The translations under genes were made by a program, and so were the position numbers. The notes beneath the pieces were generated by a model, which was not told the DNA's origin, did no database searches, and worked only from the letters and a program-made list of their open reading frames with translations. From Symbiodinium microadriaticum (lineage: Eukaryota > Sar > Dinophyceae > Suessiales > Symbiodiniaceae), in the NCBI GenBank assembly GCA_001939145.1, contig LSRX01000806.1, forward strand, positions 145,500-209,499: a stretch of DNA of 64,000 nucleotides, given 5' to 3'. This document shows, one piece after another, positions 55,000 through 64,000 of the stretch (position 1 is its first letter; every line of letters starts with the position of its first letter).

Positions 55000-57430
55000 G
55001 CCCCCCGATCAAGATCTCCTGAACAAATGAGCACCCGTTCGGAGATGCACTCGAAAACGATGCCACGTCAAAGAAATATGTTATCTGGAAAGCGTCGCCA
55101 TGCCAAGGACAGCAGTGTCCCGAGCATGCTCGCGTGAGCACCTCGGGATATTGTCAGTCATACTCTCAACGACAGAAAGTCTCTCGGCGGACCCTTTACA
55201 TCCTGCAGCAGTCCCTCTGCGCGCGCCTAGAGTTGCGTCCTGGCCCGGGTCCTGAGGCTTCGGCGAAACCTCCCGAGGGTGCCGAGGCCGGCGACCTCTG
55301 CTCCAAAGCCCACAGGAAGAGCTCCCCAGCTTTTTGCTGTGGCCCAGCTTTTACCCTGGCCTGCTCCGTCTCTGGATCGAGGCCGTGGGTCGTTCCGGCC
55401 TGAAGCCGGGCCTTCGCCGGCAAGGGGCCGAGCATCGAAAGCATCGTCCCGCTGAAAGCAGGCAGTCCCCCCTTTTTCTGTCAGGACATTAGCTTGGCAG
55501 CTTGGAGTGTGCACAAGCGAGCTCGGACAAAGCGATGGCAATCGGAAAAAGGATTCAGAGCACTCCCACGACCGCGTCACTCCGCCGCACGCTTTGAGGT
55601 GTCACCGGCTCATAGATGGTGGAACCCGGGCTCCTCATCACACCGTGACTTTCCAGGCGCTGTTTCTCGAGAGGCTCTGTGGGCTTGTGCGTGCCGCGCG
55701 GGAAAGAAAACAACAGAGAGAGGTTTTGCATGCCGTAAGCTTCAGCAAGTCCTAGTACGAAGCCAAATCAGTTGCGCCTTTCTTAGCAAAATGCCTCCGT
55801 GAAGTGCGCTCGAAGGATACAAACAGGACGGAAGTGTTCTTTGGGAGGGAAATCAGCACCTCAACTATTTTACGTCGCTCGGGCCTTCATTCGGCTAGTC
55901 ATCTTCACCCAGCTTCACGAAGCACGCTACTCGGTACGCAACTCGCGCTAACAACTCAAACAAGATTCGCGAGCCGCCGAGCAGGTGAGGATCCGCTCTG
56001 TCGTGAGACCAGGAGCTTCCTTCGATCAAGAGGCAAAGGGCTGAGAGCCGATGTGCCGCCGCTTCCACGGTCGATGCTCACATCCGCAGAAGTCACTAGT
56101 GACTAGTGTCTCCAGTGCTTTACAAGTGTCAGCCGCTCGTTGTCAGCCAGAACCGTCTGGAGCTGTGCCTGCTCTGAGGTACAGAGAGAAGAGAAGTCAA
56201 CCCAACGCACATCGGCAAATATGTATGTAGACATATGTATGTATGCATGTATGCATGTATGCATGTATGTATGTATACACTCTGTATACATATTCATGTC
56301 AACACATCATATCTATCTATCTACCCCCTGTCACTGGTACTGAGTCGTCACAGGAGCTGCTCAGCTCGGGGCCGCCGGGCAGGGGCGAATCCTCGGAGCC
56401 GGAAGAGATCTCTCCTCCAACAATCTGCAACGCTGCAGTCCTTGCGCTTAGGCCCTCAGAGGGCTGGTAGCAATTCCCCTGTCACTTTTCCCGGAGGCCC
56501 CTCCTGAAGGTGAGCATCTGGTGCTCCATCTGGGCTCCTGCCATGCAGAACTGCAGTGACCCTTCCAACTCGGCCACAGAGTGAAAGGCTCGGCCTCAAT
56601 CCGTTCTGCCCTCGCGGATTCTGAGCCATGCAAGCACCTCACCAAGTAGACAACAGATTGCTGCTTCGTCGGGTCTTCCATTGCCCTACTGAAGGAACTT
56701 CTGAACCTGACCTAACCAATGTGAGCTTCACCCGACCCATCCCAACTCCGATCCCTCCCACCCGCCAGATCAACCACCCTGATCGTGGTGGGGAAATCAG
56801 AATAGCATATGCTATCAGCTGAACCTTTTTAATGAAGAATTTTTGACTGCCATCAGCGAAGAAGCCAAGGCGAGACAGCAGGCATGCACTCTGAGCCTGG
56901 CCCTCTATCAGACTTGTAGTCGCGAAGCAGACACTGACACTGTACGTGGTGCCATCACAGCTGTGCTTGTGCGATCTTCAATTTTGCCCGGAAGTGGATG
57001 TAAGATTCCCGACATGACTGGTTCAGGTACAGCAACATCAAAAGGAACCAACATTAGAAGCTGCAACACCTCATGGAAGGCTTTGCGAAAGGTCTATTCA
57101 GAACCCACCTTGACTTCTGATGCTCTTCTCTTTCACGTCGCTATCATCTGTGAGCGTGCGAGCCTGTCAACTTAGCCAGGCATGGACCAGTCTGGACAGT
57201 AACATGAACAGACCCACTCGGCACTCAACCACTGCGTGTAAATGGCGAATGGCCCATGGCCAACAGTACGCGTTTGTGGACATTCCTAGATTCTAGCCTC
57301 ACGGCTCACGGAAATCAACCGCAGTCCCCTCGCTCTCGTGATAATGCTAGCCCGACGTTCAACAAATCTTCTGAAGCTCGCCTCGATAGCGCCTGAGGAA
57401 CGCGCGTGTGCCTCGTAAGCATCCTTAGTC
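55000..57430. other. Stretch without a supported gene
   Basis: At 55200-55450 all three minus frames are open because of GC-rich sequence, so openness is uninformative. An ATGT/ATGC microsatellite lies at 56217-56272. Nothing else is supported. Confidence 0.35.
56217..56272. repeat. (ATGT/ATGC)n microsatellite
   Basis: Tandem ATGT and ATGC tetranucleotides, about 12 units. Confidence 0.9.
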
Positions 57431-57437
57431 GACATAC

Positions 57438-57441
57438 ATGC

Positions 57442-57472
<31 letters not shown>

Positions 57473-57495
57473 CGAGAGAGAGAGAGAGAGAGAAA
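57438..57495. repeat. (GA)n microsatellite
   Basis: GA dinucleotides with occasional GC interruptions. The CT-bearing strand is opposite to that of the (CT)n hairpin family, and no hairpin core follows. Confidence 0.9.
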
Positions 57496-58029
57496 CAAAA
57501 AGAGAGGGAGGGACAGAGAGAGACAGACAGAGGCCAACTCGTAAAGCGATAGGGTGCGGGGGACGAGGCAGGATCGGAGGCCCACACCCCGACACTTAGC
57601 AGCTTGGTGGGGCTCCTGCCATCCCCATGTCGAAGCTGGCTAGACTCAGGACTGTTTCAACACTTTCAGAAATGCATACATCGCCAACCCAATGCACCGC
57701 TTACCCGCTTACCCGAAGCAAGGTATGCTAAGCATGCGCCGAGGTAGGTGGGAGCGGAGGTGGGTGGTGGGGAAATGGGGAAAAGTGGGGAAGTGGGGAA
57801 GTGGGAGGTGCTTCAGGTTCTGTTGCCTCCAGTTACCTGAAAGCTGAACTGACGAGATTTCGTGAGCTCGGAAGTGTTGGAGACATTCTGAAGGGTAATC
57901 TCACGAGTCTTGGCCCCTGCCCTGCACCCTGTCATTGTTGAACGGCCTTTGGATGGACCTCACCCGGCATGCCAAGAGGCTGCCTCGCGCCTCTGCGCAT
58001 CGACCTGCAGAAGGTGGCATGTCCTTTAT

Positions 58030-58032
58030 AAT

Positions 58033-58084
<52 letters not shown>

Positions 58085-58112
58085 ATATATATATATATAT
58101 ATATATCTGTNG
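58030..58112. repeat. (TATC)n and (TA)n microsatellite
   Basis: About 13 TATC units run into a TA run. One undetermined base lies at 58111. Confidence 0.95.
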
Positions 58113-58514
58113 ATTGAAAGAGAACGGCCGCTTGGCAGCTAGGGCATGGAGTGTACATGTAGAAGAAATATACAGCGTAGGAATGAACATGGAACGACGG
58201 ATGGAAGCACAGATGCGAGGCTGGGTGGCTGGATAAACTCAGGTAGGGTAGACATGTGTGCATGTACAACATTTATCCATGCGTATATGCACTTGTGTAT
58301 TCACACGGTACTGTTTGTGTACCTGTGATTGTTAAACACATGATGAATAAACACACATTCCCATACATTAATATGCACGGTGGAATGGAAGCAGACATAA
58401 AAATCCAGATGGGTTCCTAGAAAATCCGAAACAGTAAACCAGCAAATACGCGTATATTATAATATATCTATCTTAGCTGGACCTCTCTCTCGCTCTATTA
58501 TAATATGTCTATAC

Positions 58515-58565
58515 GAATATCTGTGTATGTATATATATATATATATATATACATATGCATATATA

Positions 58566-58603
<38 letters not shown>

Positions 58604-58690
58604 ATGCATGCATGCATGCATGTATGTATGTATGTATGTATGTATGTATATATATATATATATTTATTTATTTATTTATTTATTTGTTTG
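58515..58690. repeat. Compound microsatellite cluster
   Basis: In order: TA run (about 58529-58550), GA run (58568-58602), CATG units (58602-58620), TGTA units (58620-58648), TA run (58646-58663) and TTTA units (58662-58688). Five different simple repeats abut each other. Confidence 0.95.
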
Positions 58691-59081
58691 CTTATGTTTA
58701 TATCATTATGCTCACGCAGCTTCTTGGCATCAGAACTTTCTTCGGGCCCAAAGGCTTCCAGGAGCGGTGCTGAAGTGAAAGGCAGGCGCCTTCTCCCTCA
58801 GCTGAGCCTGCTCCGACTCCCCCTCGAAGCGGCATCTCCAAAGTTCAGCCTAGCAGGGGCCAGCGTGTCAGCATCGCAGGCATCACAATTATGAACTTCG
58901 TACAACCCGACCCAAAGAATGACGGCCTCGAGGTTGGTTTTCTCCAAAGATGCTTTGCAGGTTTGCTGCTCGAGCTCCGCGGAGACCCGCTGCAACCTAC
59001 CAAAAAAGCCAACCCTGGCCCTGTCCCCAGCCAGTGCGATCAGCTTTGGCTGTGCGGGACTAGGGCAGGGGTAGCCCCCCC

Positions 59082-59172
59082 CCTCTCTCTTGCTTGCTTG
59101 CTTTCTCTCTCTTGCTTGCTTGCTTTCTCTCTCTTGCTTGCTTGCTTTCTCTCTCTTGCTTGCTTGCTTGCG
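59082..59172. repeat. 22-nt CT/TTGC tandem repeat
   Basis: About four copies of CTCTCTCTTGCTTGCTTGCT plus TT (22 nt), directly upstream of two (CT)n hairpin elements. Confidence 0.9.
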
Positions 59173-59204
59173 GCCTTAGGAGAACGCATCTGTAAGCCTT
59201 TTTT

Positions 59205-59244
59205 TTCTCTCTTTCTTTCGGCAGGGTTATTGGCGAGAGGGTTT

Positions 59245-59250
<6 letters not shown>
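59205..59250 (-). repeat. (CT)n element, degenerate type A copy
   Basis: TCTCTCTTTCTTTCGGCAGG followed by GTTATTGGCGAGAGG. It matches the type A head but has lost the hairpin. Confidence 0.65.
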
Positions 59251-59276
<26 letters not shown>

Positions 59277-59336
59277 CAGGGCATGGGGACGGGGGACGGG
59301 TCAACGTCCCCGGCCAAAAGGCCCACCCAATATTGT
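59250..59336 (-). repeat. (CT)n hairpin element, type B
   Basis: A CT run, CAGGGCATGGGGACGGG, a GGGGACG/CGTCCCC stem (59292-59311), then GGCCCACCCAATA. It pairs with the 38861 copy. Confidence 0.85.
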
Positions 59337-59539
59337 TTATTTTTTTGTGTGTTTTTCTCTCTCTCTCTCTCTCTTTCTCTCTCGCTCTCTCTCTCTCTGC
59401 TTCTGTCTCTGTCTCTCTCTCTCACACGGACGGACAAGGCGCGTCTCGTTCTCGACCGCCAGGCTCTGCTTGGCCTTCGTCAGCTCGGCCTTCGCCTCGT
59501 GCCTGCGTGGCTTCGGTGGAGGCAGGATAGTATATGCTG

Positions 59540-60150
59540 TAACATGTGTATATATATATATATACTGCGTAAGATATACTTTTTAGGATGTACTACACAG
59601 CATATACATGATGCCTACAGCATGAGTTATATTATATAATATATACTATGCAAAGTATATACATATGCATATCTATATATATATATATATATATATATTG
59701 TAATGTAATACATGTTATATATGGCATATACTATATATACCGCACATATAGTATATCTTGTGTGTAATATGTGATACATGACATAAAGTATGCAATAAAT
59801 ATTCAGAATAAAATTTGCACTAATAAAATAATGTAAAGTACAAAACCCAAAATATGCAACAAACAACACATAATAGAACACAATATGTAAGATATAGCAA
59901 TATTGTGTCATGTGACAAAACACAACACATTTGATACCTACTTGGTCTACTTATACTGCTATATTGTAACTTATCAGTTATATGCTACATACCACGTGCT
60001 ATAAAATGCAACATCTGCCTTCACATACTGCATATTGTGTACTCTATGTCCGTGTGTGTATATACATATACATATGTTACATACCTGTGCAGGTACCATG
60101 GTATATCGTTTTGTATTACATATTCCAATGTATGTCGATGTGTTAAAAAG
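59540..60150. repeat. AT-rich, TA-repeat region
   Basis: A strongly AT-rich stretch with TA runs (59551-59566, 59674-59699) and many TATA/ATAT words. No gene. Confidence 0.8.
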
Positions 60151-60159
60151 TATATTCTC

Positions 60160-62373
60160 CTAAGCTTCATCCAATTCCTTGACCAGCTGAGGATAGAACC
60201 GAGCTGTTGCAGTCTCGGCACAACTCGTTCTCGAGTGTTTCCAGCTGCTGCCGTTGCTCTGCTCTTCTCGTTGCAGCCTGCGAAGTTGTGGCTGCTGCCT
60301 GCGGCATCTTATCTCGCGAGCAGAAACATTGACAAGTGCCCGCCAACATGCAGCGCACCTTTTCTTCGACGAGCTGCAGCTCCTCCTCCAAGCTCTCAGC
60401 CTCCCAAGCATGCAGTGGCAGACTGTGTCCGTGCTCGCGCTCCTCGCCTGCAGAGCGACCTTGTGCATGGAAATTCGTCCTGCGAGCATCTCCTCGTTCC
60501 AGGTCCCGCATTCGTGAGCGAAGCCATCCTCCAACACCGCCCGGGTACTGGATACTTCGTTACCTGACATGGCAGAACGCAATGCTTTCACCGAGGCTTC
60601 TCATTTTCTGCCGAGCTACACTGCGACCGCCAGCTTGAGACTTCGTCTTGCAGCGTCTGCATCTCCGCGGCAAGATCTACAATCCTTAGGAGGCGGTCTC
60701 CTATCCCAAATGACCGCGAACACTCTCAGCTCAGGCCGGGCGGCCGATCCGAGCGCACTTTGGCGTCAGCTTTTCGGTCCGATAGCTCTTTCTCCAACTC
60801 GCTTCTCCGATCTCGCGCCGCTGCCAAGTTGGCCTTTGCGACGGAAAAGGCGGTCCGCAAGCTGAAGTGGGGCGCATCGCAAGATGAAGGTGGGATGTAT
60901 GCCGCTCCCTTCTCGTACCGTGTCCTTGCTCCGGCCGGTCTGTGCGGCACAAGGTCGGATCGTTTTTATGACTCGGAGGGGTGGCGTCGGGATCGACATT
61001 TTCCCAAAAAGCTAGGGTACTCAGACCAAGTGCCAAACATACGGTTGATGACATACACCCCGCATTACCCATGCTGCCAAAACAAACAAAGAGGATAATT
61101 CCCACAGTTCAGTGTCCCCAAGGTAATGCAGGATTTATATCATCAACAGTAGGTCTGTCCCAGCCCCGAAATTCGCGTCGCCGAGCCTTCGACTACCTTG
61201 CAAAATGCGAGCCTCGTGGAAGCGTTGCTGTCTGAGGAAGCGTTCCTCATGGATTGCTTGCCGCGTCAAGACCTGGCAACAGCGGCAAACCAGGGCTTCA
61301 AGCGGCAGAAAGAGTGATGGGAAGCCAAGGGGACAGGCCTCCTCTTGCAACGCCTTCTGAGAGCCAGCTCTATACTCCGCTAGCTGCACCTGAGACAAGT
61401 AAGCCCGCCTAACGGAGCTCTGATGCTGACAAAGCCGGCCCAGACACTTTGAGATGCTCGTTGCCATTAGCGGCCAGACTCAGAGCGTCCTGCGTCTCAC
61501 CTCAGATGCAATCTGGCCTCTGTGAATTGGTCGACAGCACGACCAGTGCTCCAGCCATGCAGCGTGTCTGCTTGCGAAGTTCAAACAAAGCCTCTTGCTG
61601 CCTCTCATGGCTCGACTCTCGGATTCGCTGGCAGCACATGGCAGCTTCAGAAAACAAAGAGACCCTGCTCGAAGGACCCAAATGGAAGGACCCTAGGACC
61701 TTCAAAAAGTTGGAAGCTACACCAAAATTGGTCTGATGCTCCATGCGCCTGCTTAGGTCCGACCTCGCCATGCCCACAGCAGCTCGGAGTCGCTGGAGAT
61801 CCTGCCTCCAGGTTCCGATGCTCAAACTCGGAACTCCGAGGTCCGAGACCCTTCGGAAGCAGAGAGAAGCTCGAAGCTCCGAAGAAGGCTTTACTGCCAC
61901 CATCTCTGGGTTGCCCTGAAGACACTCCAGAGCTTTAACAAAACATATCTTATGCATAACTATGTGTATATGTACACACGCTTGATAACTCCTAATTTTG
62001 CAACATGCATGGCCTGGCACGCTCCTGAGCCGCCTCCGCATCTCGTCGCTGCACCTCCACCACCTCCCACTGCCGCTGCCGCCGCGTCTGCTCCTGGCAG
62101 GACCACAGGGAAACCCGGCACATGTCAGAACGTTCGGCTGTGGCCGGCTCACAGAAATCTGTCCTGAACGGCAACGGATCTCTCTGTCGTAACCGATCGG
62201 CTGACTGCTTGCAGTTGGCTCGAGAGGCGCTGCAGCTCTCGAGAGGAGCGTGCCTGCCACTCCAGCCACTCTTCGCCTCCTAAGAGCAGCAGAAGACGGG
62301 GCCCGGCCTGAACATCAGCCGTTCCAGCAGCCAGAAGCGCTTGCTGCTGCGCCGTCTGGAACGATTCCTCCAA
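60160..62373 (-). CDS. Coiled-coil protein (multi-exon)
   Basis: Minus-strand exons encode helical, Gln/Glu/Arg-rich sequence: ~62373-62165 (EESFQTAQQQALLAAGTADV, then SRELQRLSSQLQAVSRSVTT), ~62100-62010 (QEQTRRQRQWEVVEVQRRDA), ~61810-61740 (DLQRLRAAVGMARSDLSRRM), ~61640-61560 (IRESSHERQQEALFELRKQT), ~61460-61345 (VQLAEYRAGSQKALQEEA), ~61270-61195 (RQAIHEERFLRQQRFHEARI before a GTAGTC donor), ~60870-60725 (KANLAAARDRRSELEKELSD), ~60710-60590 (LLRIVDLAAEMQTLQDEVSS, then a GTGAAAG donor) and ~60500-60165 (EAESLEEELQLVEEKVRCML, then AATRRAEQRQQLETLENELC). Heptad-like spacing throughout suggests a long coiled coil, perhaps a basal-body, flagellar or scaffold protein, but nothing names the family. 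Ends are not determined. Confidence 0.55.
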
Positions 62374-62684
62374 AAGCTGCTACTACAGGGTGCGTGCGCC
62401 ATAGGCGCCCCTGTTGCGGGAGGCACCGTTGACATGTTGAAAACAGTGGCAGGGCCGATACATTCCTAGGTCAGGGACTTTCAGGGCTAGAAAATGGCTG
62501 CTGACAACTCGCAAGTAATTAGTTTGGCGCGAAGATTTTGTTTCACTTCGGTGTTCCCCATGACGCAGAAGCGAGTGAATGGTTCGAAGCCTTGCGCGGC
62601 TGTGGCGAAAGAAAAGTTGAAGTTTAGAATCTTCGCTGCACACAGTGGGCCCTTGTCAGAAACCGCGACGACGAAAGTCATAAT

Positions 62685-62745
62685 CCATATACTGAGACAC
62701 AGAGGTAAATTTGTAGATATGCATATATATATATATATATATGAG
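62685..62745. repeat. (TA)n microsatellite
   Basis: A TA run at about 62724-62741 in AT-rich sequence. Confidence 0.8.
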
Positions 62746-62911
62746 CCCGATACCTTTCGGGTCTATATAACCGCGATTTGTTGTCTTCAGTACAAAATTC
62801 TCCACCAGGGGCATGGTGGAACCTCCAAAGGGAGTGTTTGTCAGTGCACGTGAGACAACAGACAGGGGCAAGCTGTAGGAACGACAGGCACTTTTTTTCG
62901 GGCAGGTCCGC

Positions 62912-63499
62912 TCATCCGCGCGACCGCCAGGCGCAAGAGGGGTTGTGGGCTTTGCCCGTGCGGTTAAAGCCGCGGCGCAACACCTCACAAGCGTCGCAAA
63001 AGAGGGGGTGTTCCTTTGGAAACCCCGGGTAAAGAACGCCTTCGGCGTTGGGTCTGCCACGGTGGTTCGGTGCAGGGTCTCCGGGAGGGATGAAGGGGAA
63101 CGCCTCCTTCGACCGTCTGGCTGGCTTCTTAGAAGCCGCCTTGGGCTTACCCTCACCACCGGGCTTCGCCACTCCGTGTCCCTTGTTGCCCTCCGCTGCT
63201 GCCTCCGGCTTCTCGTCGTCCTCTTCCTTCTTGACCGGGGCCTCGTCGCTGGAGGCTTCACCTGACTCCTCAGAAGAGGTAACGCCGAGGAGTGAACCTT
63301 CGGACGAAACCTCTTCTGAGAGTTCTCCTCCCAATTCTTTCAACCTCGCTTCCAACTTCCGCAGCTGCCCCTTGGCTTTCTTGCATCCGGGGATTCGATG
63401 TTTGATCATCGATCGAAGGTCCCCGGTGCGTCTAGCGAAAGTGGCCCTAGCCACTCGCAAAGCCCGAGCCACGGCATTCACGTCGGTCGTCTTGCCCAT
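62912..63499 (-). CDS. Intronless 195-residue protein with CCHC-like end
   Basis: The frame is open further upstream to 63715, but the Met at 63499 is chosen because MGKTTDVNAVARALRVARAT starts the protein-like part; the 72 codons before it read like leader sequence. The N-terminal 65 residues are basic and helical (ATFARRTGDLRSMIKHRIPG, KGQLRKLEARLKELGGEL). Residues about 66-135 are acidic and Ser/Lys-rich, hence disordered. The C-terminal 60 residues are compact (FPFIPPGDPAPNHRGRPNAE, GVLYPGFPKEHPLF) and end with FCDACEVLRRGFNRTGKAHN and PSCAWR, giving Cys-x2-Cys-x13-His-x3-Cys, a plausible zinc site. No family is recognised. A basic helix plus zinc-finger-like end would suit nucleic-acid binding. 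It is intronless, like the ORFs at 40-47 kb, so it may be a retrogene or element-encoded. Confidence 0.6.
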   Translation of the reverse strand: MGKTTDVNAVARALRVARATFARRTGDLRSMIKHRIPGCKKAKGQLRKLEARLKELGGELSEEVSSEGSLLGVTSSEESGEASSDEAPVKKEEDDEKPEAAAEGNKGHGVAKPGGEGKPKAASKKPARRSKEAFPFIPPGDPAPNHRGRPNAEGVLYPGFPKEHPLFCDACEVLRRGFNRTGKAHNPSCAWRSRG

Positions 63500-63809
63500 G
63501 GTGGCCGAGGAACAGAAAAGAGAGGGAGAGATCAGGCGCGTTTTCGGGAGCACGGCAGCTTCAGATGAAGTCAAATCCGCTACCAATCGTGTCAATGCAA
63601 TAACGTGACATGGGCGATACCTGCAGTCTAAGCAAACACAGCATGCAGTATTGCAGTGCATAGACATGTTGCCTTCAGGAAGAAGATGAAGATGTCGTAA
63701 GTCGTGGCCTGTCATGTAATGTTGCAGAACATGAACGTCTGGAAAGTATCACAGCTACAGATATATTATCATATACCAGTTATCGTTCAGGTATCAAGCC
63801 AAATACGAC

Positions 63810-64000
63810 GAATATGATAAAGGTCATGAGATAATGTGACAACGAAAAGGTGCAACGACAAAGGTGGCAACAAAAGGTGATAAGAAGATAGCAAAAAATA
63901 ACAAAAGGTAACAAAAATGATAAAGGGTGACAAAAGTAGTAGAAAAAGGTGATAAAAGGTGATAAAGTGTGATAAAAAGGTGATGACAAGATGATAAAAA
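63810..64000. repeat. Degenerate GGTGATAAAA tandem repeat
   Basis: About 190 nt of A/G-rich sequence built from variants of GGTGATAAAA/GGTGACAAAA, becoming more regular toward the window end and running off it. Confidence 0.8.

Noticed and set aside
57286-57587. Ser/Leu-rich frames over the GA repeat
   Set aside because: Pure translation of a microsatellite.
58891-59586. 231-codon plus-strand frame (Leu/Ser-rich)
   Set aside because: It runs through CT arrays and hairpin elements; there is no protein-like segment except the short start.
1-64000. Bacterial-type features (operons, ribosome binding sites, CRISPR arrays, rho-independent terminators), rRNA and tRNA genes
   Set aside because: None were recognised. 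The sequence is eukaryotic, direct repeats present are microsatellites or tandem duplications without spacer structure, and no tRNA or rRNA core sequence was seen by eye; a tRNAscan or Rfam search would be needed to exclude small RNAs.

Overview
The window looks like nuclear DNA of a dinoflagellate, probably close to the Symbiodiniaceae. Four things support this. (1) A tandem pair of truncated dinoflagellate spliced-leader (SL) relics lies at 41514-41543 on the minus strand. (2) A calpain gene could be reconstructed exon by exon, and its introns begin with GA, GC or GT and end in AG followed by G, the splice-site relaxation known from dinoflagellates. (3) Genes are split into many short exons with introns as short as about 50 nt. 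(4) Every gene I can support reads on the minus strand, as in the long unidirectional gene blocks of dinoflagellates. There is one assembly gap (16030-16304) and abundant microsatellite DNA.

Layout in genomic coordinates; genes read right to left. 0.8-4.3 kb: exon-like pieces of an unidentified protein. 5.1-14.1 kb: a calpain-family cysteine protease with a complete Cys/His/Asn triad and a domain III. Its core is split by a 5.8-kb intron that holds same-strand exons of a multi-pass membrane protein (8.9-11.6 kb). 14.5-17 kb: microsatellites and the gap. 17.1-20.0 kb: a coiled-coil protein. 20.5 kb: a long CAG tract. 20.9-22.1 kb: unidentified exons. 22.1-23.0 kb: a protein with two tandem SET-like domains. 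23.5-31.7 kb: a large multi-pass membrane protein gene, one intron of which carries a decayed 3.0-kb Ty1/copia-like retroelement (27366-30379). 33.4-38 kb: further exons, including the start of a secreted protein with a Thr-rich stretch.

38.3-48 kb is different in character. It is GC-rich and holds two long intronless, low-complexity open frames (437 and 1591 codons). It also carries SL relics, several copies of a (CT)n-headed hairpin repeat that recurs at 59.2 kb, and many small GGGG...CCCC hairpins. I read this block as mRNA-derived or mobile DNA. 48.9-51.4 kb and 53.9-54.9 kb carry exons of unidentified proteins. 57.4-60.1 kb is microsatellite and AT-rich DNA. 60.2-62.4 kb is a second coiled-coil protein. 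62.9-63.5 kb is an intronless 195-residue protein with a CCHC zinc-finger-like end.

The genes do not form an obvious pathway. Their common features are orientation, fragmentation by introns, and invasion by repeats. Exon boundaries were inferred by eye from reading frame, splice-site form and family alignment; only the calpain, SET and copia assignments rest on recognisable motifs.
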